Source of the DNA: Flaveria trinervia
Taxonomy: Eukaryota; Streptophyta; Magnoliopsida; Asterales; Asteraceae
NCBI GenBank assembly: GCA_025506515.1
Contig: CM046444.1
Location: 118,124,930-118,188,929, forward strand
Length of the DNA: 64,000 bases
Direction of reading: 5' to 3'
A program made the position numbers and the translations under genes. Below, piece by piece: positions 22,950 through 34,189 of this stretch. Every line of letters starts with the position of its first letter. The stretch's first letter is position 1. The notes under the pieces were generated by a model. That model did no database searches. It was not told the origin of the DNA and saw only the letters and a list, made by a program, of their open reading frames with translations.

Positions 22950-23356
22950 ACTGCAAACTAATATTGGAACTTAACCTGTAAATACTTGCTTGATATTATT
23001 GTCGAACACCTTTGTATTTAAACATGTGAAATATTTCCTATTCCTTAAGCAAAGTTAAATGAATAGCTATGATCACTTCCATAAATTTAGGAAAAATAAT
23101 ATAAATAAAGTTAAAACAACTTAACTGGGCGTAGTGGTGCCAAATCTGGAATGACGGTTCGAACCCGTCCTTGGCCTCGAGGAGCAATGAACAACACGGA
23201 ATAATGGCAAATTATTTGCTGATTTGAACACATTGGGACGATAAAACTAATACGTATTAGTTAGGGGAGGGGGGTTTCAAAGTAATGTTTAGTGAAACCT
23301 GTAATGGACAATAAAAGATATGAATAAATTAATTTTTTCATACTCTTAACAATCTT

Positions 23357-23392
<36 letters not shown>

Positions 23393-23610
23393 TTAAACCC
23401 ACTAGATTTGATTTAAAATAATTTTAATAAATTTGTATTACCTAGCTGTCATTTTATATAAATAAACCACTATACTTATGCAAATTAAGATTGGAACTTA
23501 ACCTGTGAATGCTTACTCGTTGTTATCGTTACACACCATTTTTAAAATATGAAATATTTTTCTGTTATCAAGCAATGTTAATGAATGGCTATGATCCCTT
23601 CCGAACATTA
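22950..23610. repeat. Direct duplication of about 130 bp flanking a tRNA-like, poly(A)-ended segment
   Basis: 22967-23090 and 23473-23610 align in the same orientation (GGAACTTAACCTGT, AAATATTT, ATGGCTATGATC). Between them lies the candidate SINE described separately. Divergence of the two arms is obvious, so the duplication is not recent. Confidence 0.6.
23122..23390 (+). mobile_element. Possible tRNA-derived SINE with poly(A) tail
   Basis: GGGCGTAGTGG (A-box-like, one mismatch) is followed 18 nt later by GGTTCGAACCC (B-box), and the segment ends in a run of about 30 A at 23361-23390. The A-B spacing is shorter than in tRNA genes and I found no clear target duplication, so the call is tentative. 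Confidence 0.35.
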
Positions 23611-25029
23611 ACATGAAACTTTCATACAAAAGCAAACAAAAAAGATTGACATTGCAAAATTGAAAAATTTTTGTTGGTTCATCATGCTACAACTACAAAG
23701 TTAATTGTTAAGAAAGAACATGTTCTTTCCAGCCTAAACTCCCAACTAATTTCTATACTATTATTGTCTCTCTTATATACATGTATTATTCGGTCAACAA
23801 ACACAAAAGGGCGAGTAAAAATATGCATTGAACTTATGAGTATACACATCTTAAATACTCATTTGAAGGTACCTATGAAACTTAAGAAGACTAAAGTACT
23901 TGTTCAATAAGTCAATAATCAAAACAAATTATGAACATAAATGAAACAATCTCTGATTGGTATCTGATTCTTGTTTGCACTCAAGGTTTGAGCATCATTC
24001 CTTTTTTTAGGTAGCGGAGCAGTTTTCTCCAAAAACTATGCTAAGTTCAAGGTGGTCATCTATTAAAGTGGACAACCGTTAAATTTTCGGGTTTTTCAAC
24101 ATGGTTCGCCATAGTATCGCTTCCACAGTGGTTGTAATTAAAGGTACTGACAAAGCGAAACTCAAAATAGTAGAAGACATATTGTTTGTTGTTTGACAAA
24201 AAATAGTTTAAGTTAGAACAAGTTTAAAAAAAATTAAAACAACAAACAAAATTGAAGGAATTTTTCATACTATTTTTAGAATTCTATAAAATTCAACGGC
24301 AGATGTTCTAAGTCCAATTTTAAAGATCACCCATGAATAAGAAACAAAAACAATAAAAAACAAATCAAACTTTTAAAAACACAGATTAATTTATAACAAT
24401 ATATTTAAAATTTGTTTTAAGTTTGTAGGAACCGTTTATATAAAAATTAAGCAAAACTAGTATTAATTGATATATGCAATACAAAGGTATATAAATCAAA
24501 AGTTGAAATAATCTTTAAAATTGTAAATTAACAAAATGGAAGAACAAAAGTATAAAAAGCGGAGGTTCGTGTCAGACACTGATGTTCGGGTGTTTGAATG
24601 AGTTTTAACAGATTAATTGTAAGCTTTTAATGAGTTTACTTGTTAGAAAAAGATGATTGTGTGTGTGTTTATGTTTTGAAGGCATTGGGAGCTAATGACG
24701 TAAATAAAGTTAGTTGAGAAGTCATATGGGTGCAAACTTGAGCAAAAGACAAGAAGGAAGCACAAGAATTGAAGAAGAGAAAAACATAGCCGTCGGCCAC
24801 CGTAGCTTACGGTGGCCTTGGGAACAATGTTTTCATTCGTTTTCATGTAAGTTTTCATCACTATGTCCGGCTAAACTATTCGTGATCTTCTCTAGTGGTA
24901 GGGTTTATGTACGTTTCACTTGGTCTTCTGTTTTCAATTAGGTTATTGTTGAACTAGGCATTTTAAACTAAGTGACTTTATTTGTTAATTAATACTTCTA
25001 AAATATTTATGTTGATTCAAACGGTTAAA
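23611..25029. other. Intergenic sequence without recognised genes
   Basis: AT-rich with scattered short open frames and no motif. A 10-bp perfect inverted repeat GGCCACCGTA/TACGGTGGCC with a 3-base loop lies at 24795-24817; it is the only structured spot seen. Confidence 0.4.
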
Positions 25030-25191
25030 TCGAAGCCAAACCGAAACATGCCTATCACCATGCCCGCTGCTCCGTACGATCTCGGATCCTTCACATTTTA
25101 ATCGATCAATGAGTCGATCGTATCTCGTGAAATGACCAAAAGGTACATGACCGATATGATTACGTACGCTGATACCGGCATCGTTGTAGTC
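25030..25191 (+). pseudogene. THI1: Thiamine thiazole synthase (THI1/THI4) N-terminal fragment
   Basis: The plus-strand frame starting at 25072 reads PYDLGSFTF, stop, then SINESIVSREMTKRYMTDMI and TYADTGIVVV. This matches the region just before the FAD/NAD-binding GxGxxG of plant THI1, a plastid enzyme that makes the thiazole half of thiamine. The match ends exactly at 25191, where an LTR begins (TGTTGG), so the remainder of the gene is absent on this side. There is an in-frame TAA at 25099-25101. The upstream part resembles the end of the transit peptide region but is weak. It is a gene fragment, captured or left over, not functional. Confidence 0.7.
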
Positions 25192-26260
25192 TGTTGGATC
25201 AAGTAAGGCTGATGCAATCAAAACTAACACTTATACAATTTTGATGCAACTGATGAACAACATCCAAAAGCAAATACTAAGCTTTCGAAGGTCAAGTCTG
25301 AAAGAGCTTCCTAAGAGAAACTCCAACTTCCGAAGACAAATTCTTCCTTCTTCCAAAGTTCAACATTTAGAAGAAATCAAGACAATGACTTCCAAAGTAT
25401 GAAGACCTAAAGAATGTCTTGAGCCTCGAAAGAAGTAACCTCTTAAGAAGTATAAGTGGCTTTAGAAGAACTTGTTCTTTTGAAGCCAATTAACCTTCAG
25501 AAGAAACTACTAAGAACCAGTGGACATAAGTATGGTCCTTCTGACACTCCACTGCAAATCTCTAATATACTGCATGGTGCTTCTCACGGCCATGTAGTTA
25601 ACCATACTTTATTCCGCTATTCATCCATTATCAGTTAGTACAGTTACCAACTTTAGTTGGTGATAAAAGATAAGTCATGAACATGTCATGACTACAAAAT
25701 CATAGATAATATTTTATTTAAGATACCTTATCTTTAGCAATATAGTATGTGCTTTAGTCATAGGTTTCCGGCTGGTATCAAAGTATATCCGGCTATAGGT
25801 AGTTATACATATAGTTTCTTATTATAACTCATGTAACATGTTTGTAAGAGCCTTGTAATACTTTGAGTTGAGAATTAATATATACAAGTATATTGAAAAT
25901 TATTTTCTTGTGTTCTAATTACTTAGTATATTATTATCAACTCTTAGAGGGATTCTGCATCATCAAACCGAGTGTGATTTAGTGAGTTTGAGAGACAATA
26001 TTTGTGTTGAGTGACAAAATCCAATCCTAAAATTAGTATCAGAGCTTTTTAGGCTCTTGATCTTACCATCCAAATCAACCTCTTCTTCACTCATTCTTCA
26101 CCACACTCAAAATGGTCTTTAACCGAAAATCTAAATGTGAGATGAGGACAATGACCAAGGCACCTATCATCACCACTAAAAACTTTAAATCATGGAACTG
26201 ACGTATTGAAGGTTTCAACAACAAGAATGGTTATTTCTAACCACTTGGCCCCGGCTAGGT
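25192..26260 (+). mobile_element. Truncated Copia-type element: LTR, primer-binding site, start of gag
   Basis: The LTR begins TGTTGGATCAAG at 25192 and probably ends ATCCA at about 26023. TAGTATCAGAGC at 26034-26045 is the Met primer-binding site with one change. An ATG at 26111 opens a frame with TKAPIITTKNFKSWN and IEGFNNKNGYF, typical of Copia Gag, interrupted by stops. Homology ends near 26270, where the duplicated dynamin unit begins, so the rest of the element is lost. Confidence 0.65.
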
Positions 26261-26272
26261 GTTTGTATGTAC

Positions 26273-26505
26273 TCATCAATCAAGATGCATAAGTAAAAAA
26301 AATCCAAAAACAGAAATCACAGAAACTTCACGGCATTTATTGGTTAATCTCAAGGTAAAACAAGACCATATTGCAAATACAAATAAGTAAAACATGAATT
26401 CATCCAACAAGAGTCAAATTCAGTAACCAAAACCATCAAACGAAACTCTAAATTAAAGAGAATAATCTACTTATAGTTGCCACTTTTCAATGTCTTTCTT
26501 GGCTT
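26273..26505 (-). pseudogene. Dynamin-like gene, copy 4: last codons and 3' flank only
   Basis: Aligns with 2945-3178, the end of copy 1, with several substitutions. Reading minus from 26505, the frame is AKKDIEKWQL followed by TAA at 26471, compared with AKKDIEKWQV in copies 1 and 2. At 26505 it joins directly to sequence equivalent to position 443, the left limit of the duplicated unit. This is a scar of an additional unit that once stood upstream. Confidence 0.8.
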
Positions 26506-26811
26506 AGATTATGTATTAAAATTACACATTATTTTTCAATTAGTTGTACATGGTTTTGTAAATTTTGATCTAGTCGGTTATGAGAAAGTATTGAGATAAA
26601 GACTTTATACCATTTCTCTTTGTGATTTTGTTTCCATTTCAGAAATGATTCCAATAACATTCACACTTTGATTTGAATAGCTGATTGGTTCAACCTCACT
26701 TCTTTCAAGTAGATAAAATAATTATTAGTATGTTGATAAATGTTTTCTTTTCACTTAAAACTCACCTCAACTCTGATTGTGTGAAGTGTGCCTTTTACAA
26801 ATTGTATACAA

Positions 26812-27231
26812 TGATGAACCAGACGATATTTGATAAGGAGGTACGGGATTGATCTCATGGGGTGGCTTGGAGGAGATCAAGATTACAATTATCTAATTAA
26901 GTTTTTTTTAAATGTTTTGAGTTTTAAATATTTGTTTTTATCTTAAAGTATCTTTAGTTTGAGTTTATTTAGTATTATAGTTGGAATACAATTGATCGAG
27001 TCGGTATACGGGTGTCTATATAAACCCATATTATGGTTTCTTTTCTGCATTGAGTTTTGAGATTCAAGTATTATTAATAAAAGTGAGTCTTTGTTTTAAT
27101 ACTTGTGTGCCCTGTTTTTGGTGTGAGTTTATTATAAAACAGAGAAGAGAACAAAGAGAATAAACTTGTTAGTCAAGTTTGAGTGTTTGAGTTTTGGTTC
27201 ACTTGTGAAAATCTAGTATTTGGGTTTAACA
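26812..27231 (+). mobile_element. Solo LTR, 420 bp, with 5-bp target duplication
   Basis: Starts TGATGAACCAG and ends GGGTTTAACA, flanked by TACAA at 26807-26811 and TACAA at 27232-27236. The uninterrupted site is seen in copy A near 740. A TATATAAA box lies at 27017-27024 and AATAAAA near 27075, giving the orientation. No internal domain. Confidence 0.8.
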
Positions 27232-27232
27232 T

Positions 27233-27358
<126 letters not shown>

Positions 27359-27575
27359 TGTATACAACATATTCGTGTGTACAATATATTAGTGTTGTAG
27401 AATTCTATGGCATAGAGAAATTCATTTGTTTCAATTGATTTCTTGATGATAAATTACAACCAAAATAATAAGAATAAATAAACCTACAAAGAGCTAAACA
27501 GGGAAACAAAATATATGGTAGGACGATAGAATAGGAAAAGATAAAACAAAAAAATATAAAATCCTATACTCCCCC

Positions 27576-28980
27576 TCAAGATGGAGCATGTAGATTTTTA
27601 ATGCCCATCTTGCTAAGTAAGGAACGGAGGTGCTGAGTTCCAAGACCTTTAGTGAGCAAATCTGCAATCTGTAGTTTACTATCAATAGGCATGGGCATGA
27701 TCTCTTTAGATTCCACATATTCACGGACGAGAAAACAATCCATTTCAACATGTTTTGTCCGTTCATGAAAAACTAGGTTATTGGCAATATGACGAGCTGC
27801 TTGATTATCACAAAACAATGATGTAGGAGTCGTTATGTTTACTTGCAGATCCTTGAGTAACCATCTCACCGAAAGAATTTCACTAACTGTGGAAGCCATA
27901 GCTCTATATTCAGCTTCTGCTGAAGAGCGAGACGCAACAGACTGTTTTTTTGTTTTCCAAGAAATGGGACCACCACCCAAAAGAAGAAGATATCCGGTTC
28001 TTGATCGTCTCGTGTATGGACACCCAAGCCAGTCAGAGTCGCAATAGGCAGTCAAAATTGGTGGTCCTTCCCGAGGAAGAAGAATGCCTTGTCCTGGTGT
28101 CCCCTTTAAATATCGCAAAACCCGATTCGCAGCCTCTAGGTGATTACGACGAGGATCCGCAACAAACTGGCTCGACACATTGACGGAGTACGTAATATCA
28201 GGCCTGGTGGCTTGTAGATACAGTAATCGGCCCAGTAAGCGGCGATACTGAGTGGCATCTATTTTGGCCTCCTCTTCTCCTTTGTCGAGCTTGATTCTTT
28301 GGTCAAATGGAAAGGCACTAGGTCGACACCCCAACATTCCACTATCCCTTAGAATATCCAAAGTGTACTTCCGTTGATTTAGAACCAATCCATCTGAAGT
28401 TTTGGCAACTTCAATGCCAAGAAAATATTTTAAGGGTCCAAGATCCTTGATACTGAATTCTTCATCAAGTTGCTTCTTTGTTTGTTGAATTTGTTCCGAA
28501 ATATTTCCGACGATAATAACATCGTCTACAAAAATGAGAACAGCAACATAAATATCCCCCTTTTGAAATGTGAATAACGAATGATCGGCCTTGGATTGAC
28601 AAAAATTTAAGTTGAGAAGAAATTTGGTGAACTTGTGGTACCAGTTTCTAGACGCTTGTTTAAGGCCATAAAAAGATTTTCGAAGTCGACATACTCTTGA
28701 GTCATTTTCCTTTGAGAAACCTTGTGGGATCTTCATGTAAACTTCCTCATCTAAATCACCATGTAAGAAAGCATTATTCACATCTAGTTGATGAATAATC
28801 CAATCTTTCTTTGTGGCAACCGCTAACAATGTTCGAACGGTCACAAGCTTAGCCACAGGAGCAAATGTCTCATGATAATCCACTCCTTCCATCTGAGTGA
28901 AGCCTTTAGTGACTAGCCTGGCCTTGAATCTTTCAATCTCTCCGTTTGATTTATATTTTGATTTATAAACCCATTTCGAG
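27576..28980 (-). CDS. Copia reverse transcriptase and RNase H
   Basis: From 28892 the frame is open for 438 codons and homology extends a little upstream (SKWVYK, ARLVTKGFTQ). RT motifs: HQLDVNNAFLHGDL, YGLKQASR, and the catalytic FVDDVIIVGN in place of YVDD. RNase H: YCDSDWLGC, SSAEAEYRAM, DNQAARHIA, HERTKHVEMD, ending just before the polypurine tract. It copies element RNA to DNA. It is separated from the integrase frame by a one-base shift near 28990. This is the best preserved part of the element. Confidence 0.88.
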
Positions 28981-28981
28981 T

Positions 28982-30428
28982 CTATAGCTCTCTTCCCTCC
29001 GGCAACTTTTCCAAGGTCCAGGTTCCATTTTTTTCGAGGGCTTTAATCTCTTGCTGCATGGCTTCTCTCCATCGTTTATCCTGTGAAGCTTGTTCAAAAC
29101 ATCTCGGCTCATCATTGGAATTAATAATTGTTAAAAAAGCCTTGTGAGAATTAGAAAACTTATCATATGAGACAAAATGAGAAATTGGGTGTACCGTCAA
29201 AGTAGCTTGATCAGACGCGGGTTGTGAGTTGTCGAACGAAGGGGTAAGCTTCACTATGTAGTCGTTTAAACGCGCAGGTTGTGACCGATTTCTTTTGGCT
29301 TGAGGCTCAGATGCATCTGAAGGACTTGAAGGATCAACAATGTTAGGTTCATTCGTGGAACTAGTGGCAATAACCTGTGGGTCCGAATCTGATGGAGTAG
29401 TGGGCTCGAAATTGTCTTCTTGGGCTTGTGAACCTTCTGTGACATTGTGCTCCTTTCCTTGATTGCCCTCAATGATTTGGGACTGAGTTGGCATATTATA
29501 ATTTAGCCCACTTAGAATTCTTGTGGGCTCATCATCATCATTACTAGTTTCATTGCCATTTGTAATTTTGAAAGGAAAATAATTTTCACAGGCTCTCCAT
29601 GTCGTAAACCTTGTACCTTTGGTTCCTCCAGGATAGCCCAAAAATACCCCAGGTCTCCCCCTCGCTTCGAATTTATCTCCCTTGGTGTTATTATTTATGT
29701 AGTAGGCTAAACAACCAAAAACTCTTAAATGATTATATTTGGGCCTTTGGTTCCACACCAACTCATAAGGGGTCTTGTTTTTAATAACCTTAGAAGGAAG
29801 ACGGTTTATAATGTACGCAGCGGTTAAAACACATTCCCCCCAAAACCTCTTTGGAACATTTGCCTCAAACCTCAATGCCCGCGCTGTTTCAAGGAGATGT
29901 CTATGTTTCCTTTCCACAACCCCATTTTGTTAGGGGGTATGCGAGCAGGTAGTCTCCAACAAAATCCCATTTTTGTAATAAAAATCAATCATGGAGTTAG
30001 ATGTAAACTCTCCACCATTGTCACACCGAACTCTTTTAATTGGTTTTTCAAATTGGATCTGCGTCACTTTTGTGTTTTATGAGAAAAACCCACACGGATC
30101 TACTGAAATCATCAACTATAGTAAGGAAAAAATTCGCCCGTGTGTACGATGGTGTCCGATAACCACCCCAAATATCACAATGAATAAGTTCAAAACAACC
30201 ACTAGTTTTAATAAAACTGGTAGGAAACGATGTTCGGGCATGTTTTGCCTTAGTACAAGAATCACAAAAATCATTACTAAGTTTAACGGAGTTACTTTTG
30301 AGAAAATCAATATTTGAAAGCTTTCCTTCTGAAGCATGACCTAATCTTTTGTGCCATGTATTCACTATAGTCATCAAGGCTCTTCTATTTCCTTTGTCCA
30401 TCTTCATACGATACAACCCCCTCGGCAT
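28982..30428 (-). pseudogene. Copia integrase, one stop and one frameshift
   Basis: 30048-30428 has the pre-integrase zinc motif (WHKRLGH, then CDSCTKAKHAR) and the first catalytic aspartate (HCDIWGG). Between 29917 and 30048 lie RCDNGGEF (second aspartate) and HTP-stop-QNGVVERKH, a TAA in place of a glutamine codon just before the catalytic glutamate. 28982-29917 continues with ARALRFEANVPKRFWGE, FGCLAYY and the variable C-terminus. Integrase would insert the element's DNA copy. Breaks make it inactive. Confidence 0.8.
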
Positions 30429-30573
30429 TCACCCGCTCCAATCAAGCTCCTCGTACGTAACCCCTGTATGACAAAAAAATCAGGGAAAAATGTTACAGCA
30501 CATTGTAGTTCTTTGCTTAATCGGCTAACTGAGAGAAGATTGCATTTAAAATTCGGAACATAAAGAACTCCTT

Positions 30574-31229
30574 TTATTTTAACTCCCCCTGCAAGTGTAG
30601 ACTCGCCTTTCCTTCAACAGGAATGGCGTCACCGTTCGGTATTACAACCGGAGCCTCACAGAAGGTTCTTTTAGTGTTTTCAATAAGTTCAGGTTCATGA
30701 GCTATGTACTCGGTGCATCCCGAATCCATAACCCATGTATTGTCCCTTTTACCTGCCATGTTTGCCTCGGGTTTTGCCTCCGCGCCGCTATTTGATCCTG
30801 AAAAGAACTTTACGAATGATTGATATTGTTCATCACTTAAGCCGGGTATAGGACTATTTCCTGTTTCAACACATGCAGCTTTTGGTTTCGCTTTGTCTCC
30901 TTTCTTTCCGGGCCACCAATCCGGATATCCAACCAACTTGAAGCATCCTTCACGTTTGTGACCATCTCTTCCACAAAAAATGCAATGGTCATTTTCTTTT
31001 CCTTTCCTTCCTTGCTTGGTTGTATATTTCTCCTTTGACTGACTAGTATTGCCCTCTCGTTTTGGAAAGCCTTAAACGCGGCTGATTCGGGGGCCACCCG
31101 GTTTTCATTCGAGATCGCTCTTTGTCTTTCGTCTTCAGCCACCATGTGATAAGCAACTCCTAAGGTAGGAGTGGGTTTTGTTGCCAAGATTTGAGTTTTA
31201 ATCACAGTAAAATAATTATCTAGCCCCAT
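30574..31229 (-). pseudogene. Copia nucleocapsid and protease region, frameshifted
   Basis: One frame (30837-31229) carries the C-terminal Gag segment. A second (30574-30936) carries KLVGYPDWWPGKKGDK after a CCHC-type zinc knuckle and then WVMDSGCTEYI, the aspartic protease DSG motif (normally DSGA). The overlap of the two frames marks a single-base indel near 30930-31000. Confidence 0.75.
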
Positions 31230-31912
31230 AAAAAATTCATAGAGTCGCTCCTTTTCAAGATGTTGAATAACTTTCTTACCCGTTTACATGTACACTTGTT
31301 ACAGGAACAACGAGGAAACGATGTTGAATAACTTTCATAGAGTTGCTCCTTTTCAAGATGTTGAATAACTTTCTTACCCAGTTCACATGTACACTTGTTA
31401 CAGGAACAACGAGGAAACGATTGTGTGGCTTCATCCCATAGGGATCGAAGTCGGGTATAATATGTCGAAACCGTAGCGCCATCTTGTCTCGTGGCAGCTA
31501 TTTTCTGCCTCAATTCGTAACCTCTTGGAGCGCTTTCCTTCCCGAACCTCTCGTGTAAATCCGACCATATCTCCGATGATGTGGTTGCGTATTTTACGTT
31601 GTCGCGTATATTCTTTTCCATGGCCGTAGTAAGCCATCCTTTTATCATTGCATCGCACCGCATCCATGGCTTATATTCAGGGGACGTTTTTTCTGGCTTT
31701 GTGATTGTTCCATCAACAAAGTCTATTTTGTTCTTGGCAAAGAGAAAATTTGTCATCTCTTGTGACCAATCGGCATAGTTGCTATCCGTAAGGACATCGT
31801 TTACGTGAAGTTGTTTTGGGAAATCCAAAGGATGAAGATAGTATGGTGAATCGTGATTGATCACAACACCAGAGCTTCCTTCGGTATCCTTTGGGTCTTT
31901 ATCTCCGGCCAT
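31220..31912 (-). CDS. Copia Gag (N-terminal part), with internal tandem duplication
   Basis: Begins MAGDKDPKDTEG and carries the Copia capsid pattern (NYADWSQEMTNFL, WLTTAMEKNI, IWSDLHERFG, YYTRLRSLWDE). Capsid assembly is the expected role. The phrase FPRCSCNKCTC occurs twice because about 98 bp (31236-31333) is repeated in tandem at 31334-31431. Since 98 is not a multiple of three, the second unit is read in another frame and the protein ends at 31220. The nucleocapsid and protease continue in a different frame at 30574-31229. Not functional as it stands. Confidence 0.8.
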   Translation of the reverse strand: MAGDKDPKDTEGSSGVVINHDSPYYLHPLDFPKQLHVNDVLTDSNYADWSQEMTNFLFAKNKIDFVDGTITKPEKTSPEYKPWMRCDAMIKGWLTTAMEKNIRDNVKYATTSSEIWSDLHERFGKESAPRGYELRQKIAATRQDGATVSTYYTRLRSLWDEATQSFPRCSCNKCTCELGKKVIQHLEKEQLYESYSTSFPRCSCNKCTCKRVRKLFNILKRSDSMNFLWG

Positions 31913-33073
31913 CCTCTAAGAACGGCTGGAATGAAAATTGTATCGAGGGTTTCAGAACCGCTCTGATACCATGTAGAATTCGATGGCACAGAGAAATTCG
32001 TTTGTTTCAATTGATTTCTTGATGATAAATTACAACCAAAATAATAAGAATAAATAAACCTACCAAAAAGATAAACAAGGAAACAAAATATATGGTAGGA
32101 CGATAGAATAGGAAAAGATAAACCAAAAAAATATAAAATCCTATAAGTGTCACATTGTGTGATGTGTTCCTTTTATATATTGTATACAATATATTAGTGT
32201 CATCATATGATAAAGATCTAAAAAATCATCCTTTTACGAAAAGGTCATCGATATTAGAATCGAATTTGGAACCAACAGGTTTGAGTTGGCCCTTCACACT
32301 ATTATTAAATTGTAGGATCTTTGTTTAGATTGTAGAAGTAAATATCTATTTTTAGTATTCACTATATGTTGTTACCCATCTTTTATAGATAAAATAAAAT
32401 TACATAAGCTACATAATAGATTAGTGTTTGATGCTACCAATACTCGTAAGGTATATATATTTTTCATGGTTTTTAAGATATATCAAATCAAAATTAAAAT
32501 ATCTATTAGTTTGTAGAAGAGCCTTAATTCTCTATTTCGCTAGCTTATGACTCTCAAAATAGTTAATCACCTAAATATCATGTTTGGTGTCCTAAATTGT
32601 AGGGTGTGGTGAGTTTATTGTTTACATATCTTTCTTCTTCGGTTTTATTAGCTAAAGAATATTATATGTTTTATGTTCATTTGTTAACGTAAATACGTGA
32701 CAAGGACAAGAAGAACTTTTTGTGAAAAACAAAGCCTTTGATAAAAGCAGTTCAATCGTCAAAAACACATATTTTAGCTTAAGAACTATGAGATTTCAAG
32801 AGTTCGTATGCTTTTGATACACAAAGGCTTTCTGAAAAACAAGACACTTTTGATAGCGACTTTGATTATGATGAACGATCCACTTTCAACTAGTTTTATT
32901 TTCCAATTCCATATTAGTGGAATTATCTTTGCATCTGAAAAAAATCCTTTGCTCATCTACAACAATGATTTTATTTATCTTGTCTTTTACTCCTTGCTAT
33001 CCAAACAAAGGGTACAATCATGGCATGTCACATTGTGTAGATTGATGGTTGCAGATAGTTATCGGTTTCAAAC

Positions 33074-33334
33074 TGATGCAGTCGAAAACAAAGAGATAAA
33101 TAATTGAACATGTTGATTAAAAGAGAATACCAAGAACAATCCTTCTAACTATCGTTGATTCACAAACAATACCGATAATCAGGGTTTACACTAACACACA
33201 CAGTGATAGAGAGAAAACAAATTTTTTAATAAACTTCAATAATTCTTTCACCCATCTCTTACAAACATTTAAAGAAACAAAACAAAAGTCGAATGGGCCA
33301 CAAAACATATACTGGGCCGAAAACTGGGCCAAAT
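33074..33334 (-). mobile_element. Partial LTR related to the solo LTR at 6133-6619, inverted
   Basis: The sequence from TGATGCAGTCG to GGGCCAAATG is the complement of about 6350-6619 (shared GGGTTTACACTA, GTCGAATGGGCCACAAAACAT), with many substitutions. The other half is missing. It replaces the spacer seen at 1851-2429 in copy A. Confidence 0.65.
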
Positions 33335-34189
33335 GTTTGTCTTTTATATTGTTTAGAAAGTTTATAAGAGAAAAATATCTTATTATGAAAAGTTAAGAAT
33401 CCATTACAAAAAACTTATATTCCATAAATCCTGGGTTTATATTAATAAAAAAACTTAGATGGATTATAAAATAATATGATAATTGATAATGTAGTTAGTA
33501 GTCAGTTGAGTCATAAAAACCTGAAGTGGCTTAAAGCTTTTACATTTATTTAAAGTGACTAAATACTCACTTGTTAACAGAAGGTTGGTTTGCTTGAATT
33601 GTTTGATACCAGATAGCATGCATAGTCTAGTGAGTTTTTGAAGTCTTTTGCAGTAGGGCATCCCATTAACAGGTCCATCATCAAAACTGGTTAACCAAAA
33701 TCAAAATACGACCCATTTTATATCAAACACGTTTTGACCTGTTACCTAACCTGACCCGTGACACCAAAGTTTTGTCTCAATGCTACCTGCAATATGGACC
33801 AACTGTTATGATCCCTAATAGATATTGAAGAACAAGTATAGAAATCAAAGGTAACCGAATGCTTTTATTGATAATGAAGAACTGGGGATGGGAAACAGAA
33901 ACTCTAGAATGGGGGATGGGAATAACAGAATCATAAACTTCTAACAATTTTCTCTACCAATCATGATTACATAACTCTTCTTAATACTCATGCCTAACAG
34001 AATTCTGTTAGATATTTGCTGACGAGGCATTCATCACGTAATCCCCAAACTTCCTTGGTTGAGCATGCATTCTTGTACTTTTCCTTGCTTGGGCTGGACC
34101 TCCTGTATTTGGGCTACCGGTAGGCGGTGGGCTTGTTGGACTTATGACAATACCTCCCCCATTAAAATCCCCTTGTCCTCAAGGTGGAA

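Larger units (their letters stand above)
27396..32145 (-). mobile_element. Complete Ty1/copia element, Ale-like, 4750 bp
   Basis: LTRs at 27396-27568 (173 bp) and 31972-32145 (174 bp), target duplication AGTGT at 27391-27395 and 32146-32150. Primer-binding site TGGTATCAGAGC at 31960-31971 (minus) and polypurine tract CTTGAGGGGGAG at 27569-27580. The two LTRs differ at about nine positions, so the insertion is not very recent. Domain order gag, protease, integrase, RT, RNase H is Copia. Short LTRs and total length suit the Ale lineage. In its own direction the LTR starts TATAGG and ends CTACA, a non-canonical TA...CA. Confidence 0.9.

Noticed and set aside
24795..24817. GGCCACCGTA/TACGGTGGCC hairpin as a terminator or regulatory site
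   Set aside because: An isolated 10-bp inverted repeat in non-coding plant DNA; nothing ties it to a gene.
24985..25230. 81-codon minus-strand open frame
   Set aside because: It is the antisense shadow of the THI4-like fragment, which is on the plus strand.
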